49,291 nt of DNA from Myxococcota bacterium (GTDB taxonomy: Bacteria > Myxococcota_A > UBA9160 > UBA4427): contig JANQEL010000042.1 of the NCBI GenBank assembly GCA_028278345.1, forward strand, positions 1 to 49,291. Direction: 5' to 3'. Below, in pieces: positions 1 through 8,489 of the stretch; the stretch's first letter is position 1; each line of letters starts with the position of its first letter. A program made the translations under genes and the position numbers. Under the pieces are notes generated by a model, which searched no databases, was not told the origin of the DNA, and was given only the letters and a program-made list of their open reading frames with translations.

Positions 1-156
1 GCAGGAGGCGCATCGGTAACGCTGGATGCGATGGGGGCGGCGGTCTCTCAGGTAGAAGCCCTTCTTGATGTAGCGCCAGGTGGTTGGCTTATCGCGGGAA
101 TTGCAGTTGGGGTTGGGGCAGAAGGGGGGACGACGGAAAGGCGTGGTGATCGACAT
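1..156 (-). CDS. IS transposase, N-terminal fragment (runs off contig)
   Basis: Only the first 52 codons are present; the gene continues beyond position 1. The peptide starts MSITTPFRRPPFCPNPNC and ends QRYRCASC, giving a Cys-x4-Cys and a later Cys-x2-Cys that form a zinc ribbon. This layout is typical of the N-terminus of IS1-like and related transposases, where the ribbon binds DNA before a catalytic domain. The catalytic part is not visible, so the IS family is not certain. An identical protein start is found at 49136 on the other strand, reading outward. The ATG lies 50 nt inside the element boundary at 206, which is a normal distance for a transposase promoter region. Confidence 0.75.
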   Translation of the reverse strand, partial: MSITTPFRRPPFCPNPNCNSRDKPTTWRYIKKGFYLRDRRPHRIQRYRCASC

Positions 157-206
157 ACCGCCCGACTACGCAGGAGGTGTGCCAGGTGCATTTGGCGGTC
201 CACGTC
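1..206. repeat. Left copy of terminal inverted repeat (insertion element end)
   Basis: This sequence is the reverse complement of 49086-49291 with only two differences over 206 bp. Homology stops sharply after position 206, where the unique sequence and a terminator begin. Both differences are third-codon changes (TGC/TGT and AAT/AAC) that keep the encoded transposase unchanged, so these are two slightly diverged copies of one element rather than one sequence read twice. The contig breaks inside the element on both sides, as assemblies often do at multicopy repeats. Confidence 0.95.
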
Positions 207-245
207 CAAAACAAAACCGCCCGGCTGCTCTCGCAACCGGGCGGT
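207..245 (-). terminator. Rho-independent terminator of PSM-CTERM gene A
   Basis: Read on the minus strand, a 9-bp perfect stem (ACCGCCCGG / CCGGGCGGT, positions 216-224 and 237-245) with a 12-nt loop is followed by TTTTGTTTT. It lies 33 nt past the stop codon of the gene at 278-1399. The insertion element begins right after the T-tract. Confidence 0.9.
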
Positions 246-277
246 CAGTTCTTGCTAAACGCTAGAAGCGCTACGCG

Positions 278-1399
278 CTACTTGCGTCGCTGGCGCATCG
301 CATAGCCACCGGCGAGGCTCATCAAGCCAACCAGTGCCGCAATGCCCGGGCCGCTCATCGACGGAAGGGCACCAAGGGGCGCGCCGATCGTCAGGTTGAG
401 CCAACCGCGGTTCGCGTTGGGGCCGGAAACCGCTCGGTTCGAGAGGCTACCGCCAACCAGCGAGATCGCGCCGACGCCGCTAACGCGCGCGTCGCTACCC
501 GTGAGGGTGAAGACCTCAGCCATACCCAACGCCAGGGGCGCCGTAAGGGTCAGCATACCCGTGGTGTAGGGACCACCGAACTGCGTTGCCGGGTTCGGGA
601 GGCCGGGGAGGAGGCTCGGGGTGAGCATCGCGGCCGTGATCGCACCGAAGCCCGTAATGCCGGACACCGTGAGGCGACCGGGGCTGGGTGCAACGCCGGG
701 GCTCGTGGCGCCGGTCGAACCGCTGAGGAACGCAGCACCGATACCACCGTTACTCGTCGAGTTGGGGCTCGCGAGGGCCATGAAGGCGGGGCAGTTGACG
801 CACATGGTCGGCGGAGTCATGAGGACGTTGATCGCCACGTCGGCGCCACCGAACACGCGACCGTTCACCGGGCCACCGAACTGGTTGGACGTCGAGGTGT
901 AGATCATGATGCCCTTGACGCTGGGGTGCGGAGCGGCCGAACCACTTGCACAAGCCGGGTTACCCGTCGGGGTCACCGCCTGGCCGGGGCAGTAGGAAAC
1001 CGTCGCAGCACCCGTGCGGCCGCCGGCCGAGAGGACCGGGGTGGAGCCGAACGGAGCGGTAATGCCGAGAGTCGTCAGCACCTGGAACACGGCGGTGTTG
1101 TTCGACGCCACGGGGACGACGAACGGAACCGGGCTCCACGTGAGGGCGGCCGGCGGGATCGCCAGGTTCATCGGGTCGGTACCCGTCTGGTTCACGACCG
1201 CGCCGGGGGCCGGAAGAACCTTACCGTCCGGAGCGGCGAGGTAGAGCGTACCGGGGATCGGCAGACCATCACCGACCTGGAAGCGAGCGTTACCACCCAG
1301 CGGGTGCACGGTCGCCGACGCGGTGGCCGCCAACCCGGCGACGAACGCGAATACGACTAACAGGCTCGTCAGTCGCAGCTTGGAAAGCATGGAACTCAT
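278..1399 (-). CDS. Secreted surface protein with PSM-type C-terminal sorting-like signal (A)
   Basis: The protein has 373 aa. The ATG at 1399 is preceded by AGGAGA at good spacing; the longer frame to 1510 lacks a signal at its start. Residues 1-29 form a classic Sec signal peptide ending ATASA. The mature part is rich in Gly, Ala, Thr and Pro and looks like an extracellular β-rich or low-complexity protein. The tail from about residue 346 reads PSMSGPGIAALVG, then a hydrophobic stretch and MRQRRK, the layout of exosortase signals (motif, membrane segment, basic end). It most resembles the IPTL..WG class used with exosortase H. The protein shares with the one at 42096 the blocks IPP.A, [YW]CPG (136-139), PAC (148-150), V[KQ]GI (161-164) and N.FGG (172-176). 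The gene is flanked by a terminator and a sigma-54-like promoter. Its function is unknown; abundant surface or matrix protein is my inference. Confidence 0.75.
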   Translation of the reverse strand: MSSMLSKLRLTSLLVVFAFVAGLAATASATVHPLGGNARFQVGDGLPIPGTLYLAAPDGKVLPAPGAVVNQTGTDPMNLAIPPAALTWSPVPFVVPVASNNTAVFQVLTTLGITAPFGSTPVLSAGGRTGAATVSYCPGQAVTPTGNPACASGSAAPHPSVKGIMIYTSTSNQFGGPVNGRVFGGADVAINVLMTPPTMCVNCPAFMALASPNSTSNGGIGAAFLSGSTGATSPGVAPSPGRLTVSGITGFGAITAAMLTPSLLPGLPNPATQFGGPYTTGMLTLTAPLALGMAEVFTLTGSDARVSGVGAISLVGGSLSNRAVSGPNANRGWLNLTIGAPLGALPSMSGPGIAALVGLMSLAGGYAMRQRRK

Positions 1400-1509
1400 T
1401 TTATGTCTCCTGTGCTGATTGAACTGCAATTCTACAATTGTTGAATCTTGCTGGTCTTTCTGATTGCTTTGTTTCTTGCTTGATCTTTCTGCCCGCTGAA
1501 TCGACGCCA

Positions 1510-1527
1510 CTCGGTGTCAGCACCGAG
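1510..1527 (-). other. Hairpin in the predicted 5' leader of gene A
   Basis: A perfect 7-bp stem (CTCGGTG/CACCGAG) with the 4-nt loop TCAG lies about 110 nt upstream of the ATG and just downstream of the predicted sigma-54 start site near 1553. It would sit near the 5' end of the mRNA and could stabilise it. No U-tract follows, so it is not a terminator. Confidence 0.5.
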
Positions 1528-1564
1528 CCAGCGGGATTCAATCCTGATTGTCAGCCCCAATGAG

Positions 1565-1580
1565 TGCAAGAGCCGTTCCA
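1565..1580 (-). promoter_or_regulatory. Sigma-54 (-24/-12) promoter of PSM-CTERM gene A
   Basis: The minus strand reads TGGAACGGCTCTTGCA. Against the consensus TGGCACG-N4-TTGCW only one position differs, and the invariant GG-N10-GC spacing is exact. Transcription would start near 1553, giving a leader of about 155 nt. Gene B (42096) has an equivalent site. Confidence 0.7.
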
Positions 1581-1634
1581 GATTGCAAAATCCTTGTTTT
1601 TCAATGACTTAGGCTTTTCGGCCTGGCAGGGGGA

Positions 1635-1650
1635 GGGAAATCCTTTTCCC
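1635..1650. promoter_or_regulatory. Palindrome, candidate enhancer site for the sigma-54 promoter
   Basis: GGGAAA-TCCT-TTTCCC is a perfect 6-bp inverted repeat about 90 bp upstream of the predicted start site, within the usual range for a sigma-54 activator (bEBP) site. A related purine/pyrimidine-rich element lies upstream of gene B at 43598-43616. The role is inferred from position only. Confidence 0.4.
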
Positions 1651-1744
1651 ACATTGAGTACCCATATTCCCAGGCGGGGGTATCGAGCAAGTGTGCGAAA
1701 TCGTTCGGGTCTGCGGTCTCCGGCGGGGTCGCTGGCCCGGTGGC

Positions 1745-4036
1745 TCAGGTCGATTCTCCCTCGCCGCTCATCGCCGCCTTCCAGCGCTCACTGATTCGCT
1801 GAGCGGCATCGGATTCTCCGCGCGCTTCATGAATGCGAACCAGCAGGTTCAGCGCATCTTCATCCCCTCCGAAGCGCACCGCACGTCGGGCGAAGTCCAG
1901 GGTCGAGTCCGAGGTGTCCCCACGCTCGAAGAGAATCGTCGCGAGCAGCTCGGTCGCTTCGCTGTCGAACGGGCGCCCCTCGATCACGGTATTGATGCGC
2001 GCTTCGGCGTCTTTCTCCCGTTCGAGCGTCAACAGGGTGCGCGCGGCCTCGATTCCGGGACCGGGGTCGCCCGCCAGCGCCACGGCCGCTCGTTCGAAAT
2101 ACGCCAGGGCCTCGGCGTGTTTTCCTTCGGCTGCTGCGACCCGGGCCAGTCCCTCGAGTGCCCGACCGTTCTCGGCATCGACTTCGAGGACGGCGTTGAA
2201 GGCCGCTTCGACCTCCGGGGCCGGGCGCCCCGAGAGCTCCGCCCAACGCGCCACGATCTCGCGAATCTCGGGCGAATCGGGAAAGGTCGCGAAAGCGGTC
2301 TCGAGATCCGCGTTCGCCTCTTCGACGCCGGTATCGGCTTCGTGGGCGTACTCGACGATCGAGCGCAGGGCCTCGGCGTAGTTGAGGTTCGCCGGGTCGA
2401 AATGCTCGTCCAGACGCAGTACGCGGTGCGCAGGTTCGGCGCCGGCCCGGTCGTGGATCCCCTGTGCGACGGCCGCGAGTGCTCTGCCTATATATGCCGG
2501 GGCCGCGGTCCGAATCGAGTCGATCGTCCGGTCCACATCCGCCCCTCGACCGACCAGAGCCCACAGCCGCAGTGAAAGGAGTTCCCCCTCCGGTGCGAGG
2601 GGCTCGCTGTCCGAGCGGATTCGCAGCAGCTGCAACGCTTCTCCGTAGTGGCGCTGCGCCATGTGGATCTCCGCGACCCGGATCCGGGCATCGGTTGCAC
2701 CGGGCGCGATCCGGATCGAGTAGCGGTACTGCTCGACCGCGCGGTCGAAATCGCCCAGGATCTCGGCGGCCTGCGCGGCGTGGAAGCGAGCGAACGGATT
2801 GTCGGGCCACAACGCAAAGCCCAGTTCGAAGTGTTCCAGCGCCTTCTCGAGGTCGCCCTGCTCCTGGGCGATGCGCGCGAGGACCATCTCCCGGTGGGGT
2901 CGATACGTCATGTCCTCCGCGATCTCCGTCGCTTCGTCGTAGCGTCCGGCAATCAGCAGTGCATCTGCGTACTCGAGCAGCAGATTGGATTCTGGCGCGC
3001 TCATGAGTTCGACGATGGAAACCGCCTTCCCCACCGCGTCGGCGGCATCGTCCCATCGTTCGAGGGCCTGGTAGAACTTCGCGAGATCCAGCCAGGAGGC
3101 CGTGCGCAATGCCATGCGTTCGCTCTCGGTTCCCTCGAGGAGCACCTTCTCCGCCTCGTCGCGACGGCCGAACGCCGAGAGCTGGTTCGAGAGACGAACG
3201 CGGAAGGCCCGATTGTCGGGATCGAGTTCCAGCGCCTTCTGGATGATCTCGAGGGATCGCCCGTACTCGAGTTGCCCGTCGAAGAAGTTGAGCGCCTTCG
3301 TCACGACCTCGGGATCGGACGGATACTCGGCGAGGCACTGGTTCCAACGTTTACGGGATTCGTCGATCTCGCCGTGCTCCCAGAGGAAGATCGAGATCGT
3401 CGTGCAGTGCCAGCTCGACATCTGCTCCTGGAGACCGCCTTCGTCGATCCTGCGACCGAGTTCGTCCATGGCCTCTTTGACCTCGTCGAAGCGTTCGAGG
3501 CCGATCAAGGCGAGGATCTTCGGCTCCATGGCCTCCAGGCTGTCGGGCTCGAGCTCTTCGATTCGCGCCACGTCCTGCAGAGCTTCCTCGTGGAACATTC
3601 GCGAGTAGGTGTAGGACTCCGCGCGAATCAAGAGAGCCGGGACGCTGTCGGGAACTTCGTCGAGCACGAGCGTGGCCGCTTCGATGGCCGCCGGGAAGTT
3701 GCGACCGCGTGCCGCATCCGCCGCGAGCTGAAGGCCGGCCGAGACCTTCCACTCGGGGTCCTTCATGGCCTCGCGCAGGCTCCACTCGGCGAGCGAGGCC
3801 TTCCCCATCGCCGAGAGCGTGCGCCCATAGATGAAGAGAAGCTTCCCGTCGCCCGGATTCTGCTCCAGCAGTTCTCGCAAGGGTTCGATCGTCTCTTCGA
3901 TCTTCCCCTGTGCCTGTAGCTTTTCGATCTCTTCGAGTGGGTCGCTGGGTGCGCATGCAGCGAGTGCGAACGCAAGGCCCGTGACCGCCAAACCCGACGC
4001 CATCATCGAAACGCCGGAACCGATACGGTGATTCAT
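1745..4036 (-). CDS. TPR-repeat lipoprotein (paralogue 1)
   Basis: The protein has 763 aa. A signal peptide ends in the lipobox L25-A-A-C28; the next residues APSD do not match an inner-membrane retention signal, so outer-membrane anchoring is likely. The rest is a chain of tetratricopeptide helices, for example RSLEIIQKALELDPDNRAF and GDFDRAVEQYRYSIRIAP, which build a superhelical protein-binding scaffold. It is clearly paralogous to the protein at 45226-47457: matching stretches include REAMKDPEW versus RKAMEDPDW and GDFDRAVEQYRYSIR versus GDFDRAVEEFRYSIR. Both paralogues are divergent from a sulfatase-fold gene. The partner is unknown; assembly or glycosylation of surface material is a reasonable guess. 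A TATACT hexamer lies only 6 nt before the ATG, so the mRNA may be leaderless. Confidence 0.88.
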   Translation of the reverse strand: MNHRIGSGVSMMASGLAVTGLAFALAACAPSDPLEEIEKLQAQGKIEETIEPLRELLEQNPGDGKLLFIYGRTLSAMGKASLAEWSLREAMKDPEWKVSAGLQLAADAARGRNFPAAIEAATLVLDEVPDSVPALLIRAESYTYSRMFHEEALQDVARIEELEPDSLEAMEPKILALIGLERFDEVKEAMDELGRRIDEGGLQEQMSSWHCTTISIFLWEHGEIDESRKRWNQCLAEYPSDPEVVTKALNFFDGQLEYGRSLEIIQKALELDPDNRAFRVRLSNQLSAFGRRDEAEKVLLEGTESERMALRTASWLDLAKFYQALERWDDAADAVGKAVSIVELMSAPESNLLLEYADALLIAGRYDEATEIAEDMTYRPHREMVLARIAQEQGDLEKALEHFELGFALWPDNPFARFHAAQAAEILGDFDRAVEQYRYSIRIAPGATDARIRVAEIHMAQRHYGEALQLLRIRSDSEPLAPEGELLSLRLWALVGRGADVDRTIDSIRTAAPAYIGRALAAVAQGIHDRAGAEPAHRVLRLDEHFDPANLNYAEALRSIVEYAHEADTGVEEANADLETAFATFPDSPEIREIVARWAELSGRPAPEVEAAFNAVLEVDAENGRALEGLARVAAAEGKHAEALAYFERAAVALAGDPGPGIEAARTLLTLEREKDAEARINTVIEGRPFDSEATELLATILFERGDTSDSTLDFARRAVRFGGDEDALNLLVRIHEARGESDAAQRISERWKAAMSGEGEST

Positions 4037-4042
4037 TCGAGC

Positions 4043-4048
4043 AGTATA
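4043..4048 (-). promoter_or_regulatory. -10 hexamer, possibly leaderless (TPR lipoprotein 1)
   Basis: The minus strand reads TATACT followed by 6 nt and the ATG, so transcription would start at or next to the start codon. No Shine-Dalgarno sequence is present and no good -35 box is seen. Confidence 0.45.
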
Positions 4049-4122
4049 GTCGTCGGCGGTTCATAGGGAAGCTCCGCCTCCGTCGACGGCGCGCCTGCGT
4101 GTCTGTTTCGGAAGCTTCGCGC

Positions 4123-4128
4123 TAAGCT
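4123..4128 (+). promoter_or_regulatory. -10-like hexamer, possibly leaderless (sulfatase-fold gene 1)
   Basis: CGCTAAGCTCG places TAAGCT 8 nt before the ATG at 4137. The equivalent gene at 47655 has CGCTACCCTCC with TACCCT 7 nt before its ATG. Neither has a Shine-Dalgarno sequence. The -35 region is not recognisable. Confidence 0.35.
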
Positions 4129-4136
4129 CGCGCGCC

Positions 4137-5555
4137 ATGTCTGAAAGCATCCTCGACCAGCGTTGGCCGTGGCTGTTGGCCGCCGCCGGTATCGTGGTCG
4201 CCTTCTTGCTCTACGCCAGCATCGAGCTCGATCCATCCCAGGGACCGGCAGATCCGAGGCAGGTCGGCAGCATCGACGACCTCGACCAGCTGCGCGACCG
4301 GGACGACCTCAACATCCTGTTCATCTTGATCGACACCCTGCGTTCCGATCACCTCAGCAGCTATGGCTACGAGCGCGAAACCAGCCCGTTCCTCGACGAG
4401 TTGGCCAGCACGGGGCTGCGCTTCGATCGTCACCTGGCCCAATCGTCGTGGACGAAGTCGTCGATGGCCTCGATGTGGACGTCGCTCAATCCGTGGCGCG
4501 CGGGAATCACGCGCTTCGATCACATCCTGCCCGAAGAGGTCATCTTGCCGGCGGAAATCCTACGAGATGCCGGTTTCCGCACGATCGGGCTGTTTCGCAA
4601 CGGCTGGGTGGCGCAGACGTTTGGTTTCGAGCAGGGCTTCGAGGTCTACAACCGCCCGCCCGCCCTCCGCCAGAAGCCCGAAGTCATCGCCAAGAAGCCG
4701 ACCATCTACAAGGGCGGCACCGATGAGGACGTGACCGCGTCGGCGATCGAATTCCTGCGTGTTCACAGCGGTGGGCGTTGGTTCCTCTATCTACACCTGA
4801 TGGACGTGCACGAGTACCTCTACGACGAGGAGTCGGCGCTCTTCGGAAGTGAGTACGTCGATGTCTATGACAATTCGATTCGCTGGACCGACAAGACGGT
4901 GCAGATCCTGATCGAACATCTCATCGACAAAGGCTACGCGGACAACACCATCATCGTGATCACATCGGATCACGGCGAAGCCTTCTCCGAGCGGGGCTTC
5001 GAAGGCCACGGCCGACAGGTCTTCAAGGAGACGACCGAGGTCCCCTTCATCATCACATTGCCGTACAGGCTGGCGGAAGGCGTCGTCATTCCCACGCGTT
5101 CGCGCAACATCGACATCTGGCCCACGCTGTTCGACATCCTCGGCATCGAAACCGACCGCCCGTCGGACGGGCGTTCCCTCGTGCCGGACATCGTCGCTGC
5201 GGCCCGTGGGGAAGAGCTGCCCGAAGCCGATCGAACCGCGCTCGCGCATCTCGACCAGGGCTGGGGTCAACGATCGACGGACGAGCAGATCACCATTTCC
5301 GTGGCCGACGGCAACTATCGCTACGTCCGCACGCCGATCGACCAGGAACTCATGGAGATGCTCTTCGACGCGTCGGAAGATCCCCGGGAACTCAGGAACC
5401 TCAGTGAGACCGACGCCGAAACCCTGGGGCGCCTTCGCAGCATCGCCGATGCGAAGCTCGGAGAAGACGAGGCCTACGGCGAAATGCCTACGCGCGAGAT
5501 CAGCGAAATGGAACTCAACCAGCTCCGCGCGATCGGATACGACGTCGGCGGTTGA
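4137..5555 (+). CDS. Membrane-anchored sulfatase-fold (alkaline phosphatase superfamily) enzyme 1
   Basis: The protein has 472 aa. Residues about 12-29 form one N-terminal membrane anchor, which puts the catalytic domain in the periplasm. The fold is Pfam Sulfatase: D66 in ILIDTLRSDH, D223/H225 in LMDVHEY, D278-H279 in TSDHGEAFSERG and H291 supply the metal site. The nucleophile region reads SSWTKSSMAS. Aligned with canonical sulfatases, T106 sits where the formylglycine Cys/Ser should be, so it should not mature as a classical sulfatase. A phosphodiesterase or a transferase, as in the Thr-nucleophile LtaS/EptA enzymes, is more likely. Its twin at 47655 has the same residue numbering up to T106. 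It is divergent from a TPR lipoprotein. The substrate is unknown. Confidence 0.85.
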   Translation: MSESILDQRWPWLLAAAGIVVAFLLYASIELDPSQGPADPRQVGSIDDLDQLRDRDDLNILFILIDTLRSDHLSSYGYERETSPFLDELASTGLRFDRHLAQSSWTKSSMASMWTSLNPWRAGITRFDHILPEEVILPAEILRDAGFRTIGLFRNGWVAQTFGFEQGFEVYNRPPALRQKPEVIAKKPTIYKGGTDEDVTASAIEFLRVHSGGRWFLYLHLMDVHEYLYDEESALFGSEYVDVYDNSIRWTDKTVQILIEHLIDKGYADNTIIVITSDHGEAFSERGFEGHGRQVFKETTEVPFIITLPYRLAEGVVIPTRSRNIDIWPTLFDILGIETDRPSDGRSLVPDIVAAARGEELPEADRTALAHLDQGWGQRSTDEQITISVADGNYRYVRTPIDQELMEMLFDASEDPRELRNLSETDAETLGRLRSIADAKLGEDEAYGEMPTREISEMELNQLRAIGYDVGG

Positions 5556-5581
5556 GATCGGCGGTTGAGATCGGCGGCCGA
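5544..5581 (+). repeat. 13-bp tandem repeat across the stop codon of sulfatase-fold gene 1
   Basis: Three copies of GATCGGCGGTTGA occur (5544-5555 with one base missing, 5556-5568 exact, 5569-5581 with two changes). The TGA stop is inside the first copy. It looks like local slippage duplication between two convergent genes. Confidence 0.8.
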
Positions 5582-5583
5582 GC

Positions 5584-8358
5584 CTAGAACTCCGCCGAAA
5601 GCTGAAGGCCGTACGTCCGGGGGTCGCCCACCGCGTAGATCACGGAGCTGTTCAGGCGGCCCGCGTCGAATGCGAAGTTCTTGTATGCGATGTTCGTGAT
5701 GTTGCGAACCCAGCCCGCGATCTCGATCCCACCGGGAGTTCGGTACGCGACGCGAGCGTTGTGGATCCAGTACGGACGCTGCCCGACGGTGTGCTTGGGC
5801 AGGAACTGCTCGCCCGTGATGTTGGGCACGCCCTTGCCGTTCGATGCGTCGTAGACGATGTCGTCGCGCCATGAACCATCCCAGCGGAAGGTCAGCGAAC
5901 CCAGGCGACCGATCGGAACGGTCTGCTCTGCGGTCAAGCTCACGCTGAACTGGGGCGAATTCAGGAGCGGGTTGCCCGAGTTCTGGATCGGCGTATCGAG
6001 TTCGAGGACCGTCGTGAAGTCGATCGGAATGCGGTTGAACACGAACTGGTTGAAGTCGAGGAACTGGCTCTCGAGCCAGCCCAGGACTGCGCGGAGCGTG
6101 AGCCCCTGCCACTTGAGCGGGCCAATGGCGTTCGGCCGCAGGGTGAAGTCGAGCTCCGCACCGTAGACCTCGGCATCGCTCGCGTTCAACACCACGAACT
6201 CGACGCCCGAGGCGGTCTGCTGCGCCGTGAAGAGCTGATAGTTCTGGTAGTTGTAGTGGAAGACCGAGAGGTCCGCGGTCAGCTGACCATTCAGGACGCC
6301 GAGATGGAGCCCCATCTCGAAGGAGTCGATCTTCTCGGGGTTGGCGGGGCGAACACCATCGCGACCACCGATTGCGTTGTAGTGGCCGCCCTTCCAACCG
6401 CGGGTGTACTTCCAATAGGCGTAGGTGGTCTCACTGAAGTTGAACGTGAGCCGGAGACCGCCGGTCGGCGCCTGCCACGCCTCCGAGGCGAAGAGGTCGA
6501 AGCTCGCGAACTCTCCCTCGATGAGGAAGTAGTCCATGCTCTTTCGTTCCCAGTTGTATCGAACGCCTGCGTCGAGGGCGAAGTTCTCCCAGAACTCCCA
6601 GGTGACACCCATGTGGGCCCCGCCACTCCAGAGCTTCTGTCGGTACTCGCGATCGGACGCTGCCGAGAACGCGAGAATGCCCGTGAAGAAGTTCTCGGCA
6701 TCGATGTCGAGTTCTTCATAGAGGAACAACCCGCCGACCACCCACGAGACCGGCGAATCCTCCGAGACCTGCCCGGAAACGTCGATCGTCTGGACGAACT
6801 GCCAACCCTGATCTTCGGTCGAGAATTCGAAAGCGGTGTTGGGGCTTTGGTCGAGATCGTTGTAGACGAATCGATCGTAGTGGTCGTAACCCGTCACCGT
6901 GGAGACGTTGATCGAATCCGCGAGAACCACGTCGCCCTTGAGGGAGATGCCCCAGGTTTCCAGCGTGGTCTCGCCGGGGTTGTTGTATTCCCCGGTCCAC
7001 GGTTTGTCGTCGAGATCACGCGCGAGTTCGCGTGCAAGAAGCTGTCGCGAGAGAATCGCGGCCTGCGACTGCTTTGCGGGTGCGTTCGTCGTGGCCGGAG
7101 CCAGGCAGTGGGATTCGAAATCGGGATTCCCGAACTTGGCGAACGACTTGCTGTCTACCCGGCAGGGATCGAGCTCGAGACGCCGGATCTCCACCTCCCG
7201 GGAAGAGTGTCCGAAGTTGTCGGGAGAACCCAGGATGCCGCGACCCCGCTCCGCGAAGGGGCCGATCAGCGTCGACGTGCCCTCGGTCAGCGTGCCCGAC
7301 GCCTGTCCGAGGCGCGTCAACTCGTCGCGCTTGCCGCCACTGGCCGTCAGGACCCATTCCTGGTCGAGGGTCGGCTGAAAGAGCAGGGTCCCTCGCGCCG
7401 CCCAGTTGCCCTGGGTGTTCACCCGCTTGGGCAGGCCCGGTTCGATCGTCGAGAGACCATCGCCCGTGACGACCTCACCGCCGACGCCGAGAGCCGAGGC
7501 GCCCTGGCGAAGAACGTCCTCTCCACAGATCGAGTACAGGGGATCGCGCGTAAACGTGGGGCCACCCGCCAGCGTATAGCGATTGCGCTCGTCGAGAGGC
7601 GGCGCGCCACCACAACGGTTCTTGTTGGTTCCGTCGCGATCGACCACGCGAAAGGCGAAGCGGCCCGCGAGGATGTCTTCGAAGATCGGCGCGCCGACCG
7701 CACCCTGGATGTCGATGGCGTCGAAGTTGCCGTAGGACTGACGCAGATAGGCGTTGTACTGCCCGGTGGGCTTGCGGGTATAGATCTTGATCGCGCCCGC
7801 CGACGCACCGCGGTAGTTCCCCATGCCCTGGGGACCGCGAAGCACGTTGACGTTTTCGATGTCGAAGAGCGTGCCGAGCTGGAGCGCCGGCGCGTTCTTC
7901 GGAACTTCGTTGAAGTAGATCGCCACCGCGCCCGACGAGTTCGCGCTGAAGTCGTTCAGGCCCACGCCGCGAATAAAGAAGGTCGGTGTGGTCGCGCCTG
8001 CGGTCACGATCTCGAGGTTCGGGGTGAAACTCGCGAGATCCGCGATGCTCTGTGCACCCAGCGCCTCGAGATCCGCCGCGTCGAAGGCCTGAACGGAGTC
8101 GCCGGCCTCGAAGTCCGCGGCGCCCTCCGCTTCGCCGGCCCGCACCTTCATGACCTCGATGTCGTCGTCAGCGGCGTCGTCGTCGTCCGGGCCGTAGAGC
8201 TCTTCGAGATCGTCCCCCTCGGCGGTGTCACCCGCTTCGGCGTCGGTCGGCTGTGCCGAGGCGCTTTGCGGTGTCGCGACCGCACCCAGCCACGCGAGTG
8301 CGATCAACGCAATGAACGACGCTTGGAGACGGTGAACGAGGGGAAGGGGGGTCTGCAT
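5584..8358 (-). CDS. TonB-dependent outer-membrane receptor
   Basis: The protein has 924 aa. A signal peptide ends around SASA-QP (residue 36). A short, very acidic segment (GDDLEELYGPDDDDAADDD) leads to a TonB-box-like IEVMKVRAGE. The plug domain follows (DLEALGAQSIADLASFTPNL, then FFIRGVG and VLRGPQGMGNYRGASAGAI, the standard plug ending), and then a long β-barrel ending in LQLSAEF with the C-terminal Phe expected by the Bam machinery. Several Cys-containing extracellular loops are predicted. It would take up a scarce nutrient through the outer membrane, driven by a TonB system such as the operon at 12264-17557. The substrate (siderophore, glycan or other) cannot be read from the sequence. 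It is divergent from the β-barrel-like gene at 8490. Confidence 0.92.
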   Translation of the reverse strand: MQTPLPLVHRLQASFIALIALAWLGAVATPQSASAQPTDAEAGDTAEGDDLEELYGPDDDDAADDDIEVMKVRAGEAEGAADFEAGDSVQAFDAADLEALGAQSIADLASFTPNLEIVTAGATTPTFFIRGVGLNDFSANSSGAVAIYFNEVPKNAPALQLGTLFDIENVNVLRGPQGMGNYRGASAGAIKIYTRKPTGQYNAYLRQSYGNFDAIDIQGAVGAPIFEDILAGRFAFRVVDRDGTNKNRCGGAPPLDERNRYTLAGGPTFTRDPLYSICGEDVLRQGASALGVGGEVVTGDGLSTIEPGLPKRVNTQGNWAARGTLLFQPTLDQEWVLTASGGKRDELTRLGQASGTLTEGTSTLIGPFAERGRGILGSPDNFGHSSREVEIRRLELDPCRVDSKSFAKFGNPDFESHCLAPATTNAPAKQSQAAILSRQLLARELARDLDDKPWTGEYNNPGETTLETWGISLKGDVVLADSINVSTVTGYDHYDRFVYNDLDQSPNTAFEFSTEDQGWQFVQTIDVSGQVSEDSPVSWVVGGLFLYEELDIDAENFFTGILAFSAASDREYRQKLWSGGAHMGVTWEFWENFALDAGVRYNWERKSMDYFLIEGEFASFDLFASEAWQAPTGGLRLTFNFSETTYAYWKYTRGWKGGHYNAIGGRDGVRPANPEKIDSFEMGLHLGVLNGQLTADLSVFHYNYQNYQLFTAQQTASGVEFVVLNASDAEVYGAELDFTLRPNAIGPLKWQGLTLRAVLGWLESQFLDFNQFVFNRIPIDFTTVLELDTPIQNSGNPLLNSPQFSVSLTAEQTVPIGRLGSLTFRWDGSWRDDIVYDASNGKGVPNITGEQFLPKHTVGQRPYWIHNARVAYRTPGGIEIAGWVRNITNIAYKNFAFDAGRLNSSVIYAVGDPRTYGLQLSAEF

Positions 8359-8489
8359 CGGGCGCGTTCGATTCCTGCGGTCGGGGTTCTCGGGTCGTCG
8401 GTCGTGGCGAGCCGTCGATCGAGCAGGCGAACGACGGTGGGACGACGCAGGTGTGCCATCCCTTGGCGATGTTGTAATACTAGGCAGCT

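Larger units (their letters stand above)
1400..1744. other. Intergenic control region of gene A
   Basis: This is a 345-bp stretch without a gene. It contains the Shine-Dalgarno sequence of gene A, a 5' leader hairpin at 1510-1527, a sigma-54-type promoter at 1565-1580 and a palindrome at 1635-1650. The last 40 bases run up to the stop codon of the upstream TPR gene. Short frames inside it have no start signals and no recognisable protein. Confidence 0.7.

Noticed and set aside
1400..1510. Longer start for gene A (410 aa)
   Set aside because: The extra 37 residues are polar, precede the signal peptide and have no Shine-Dalgarno, while the ATG at 1399 has AGGAGA.
2648..3919. A 423-aa plus-strand frame inside TPR lipoprotein 1
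   Set aside because: It is antisense to a continuous TPR protein with a lipobox; no start signal is present.
8430..8480. Sigma-54-like TGGCAC on the minus strand upstream of the receptor gene
   Set aside because: The GG-N10-GC spacing is not met.
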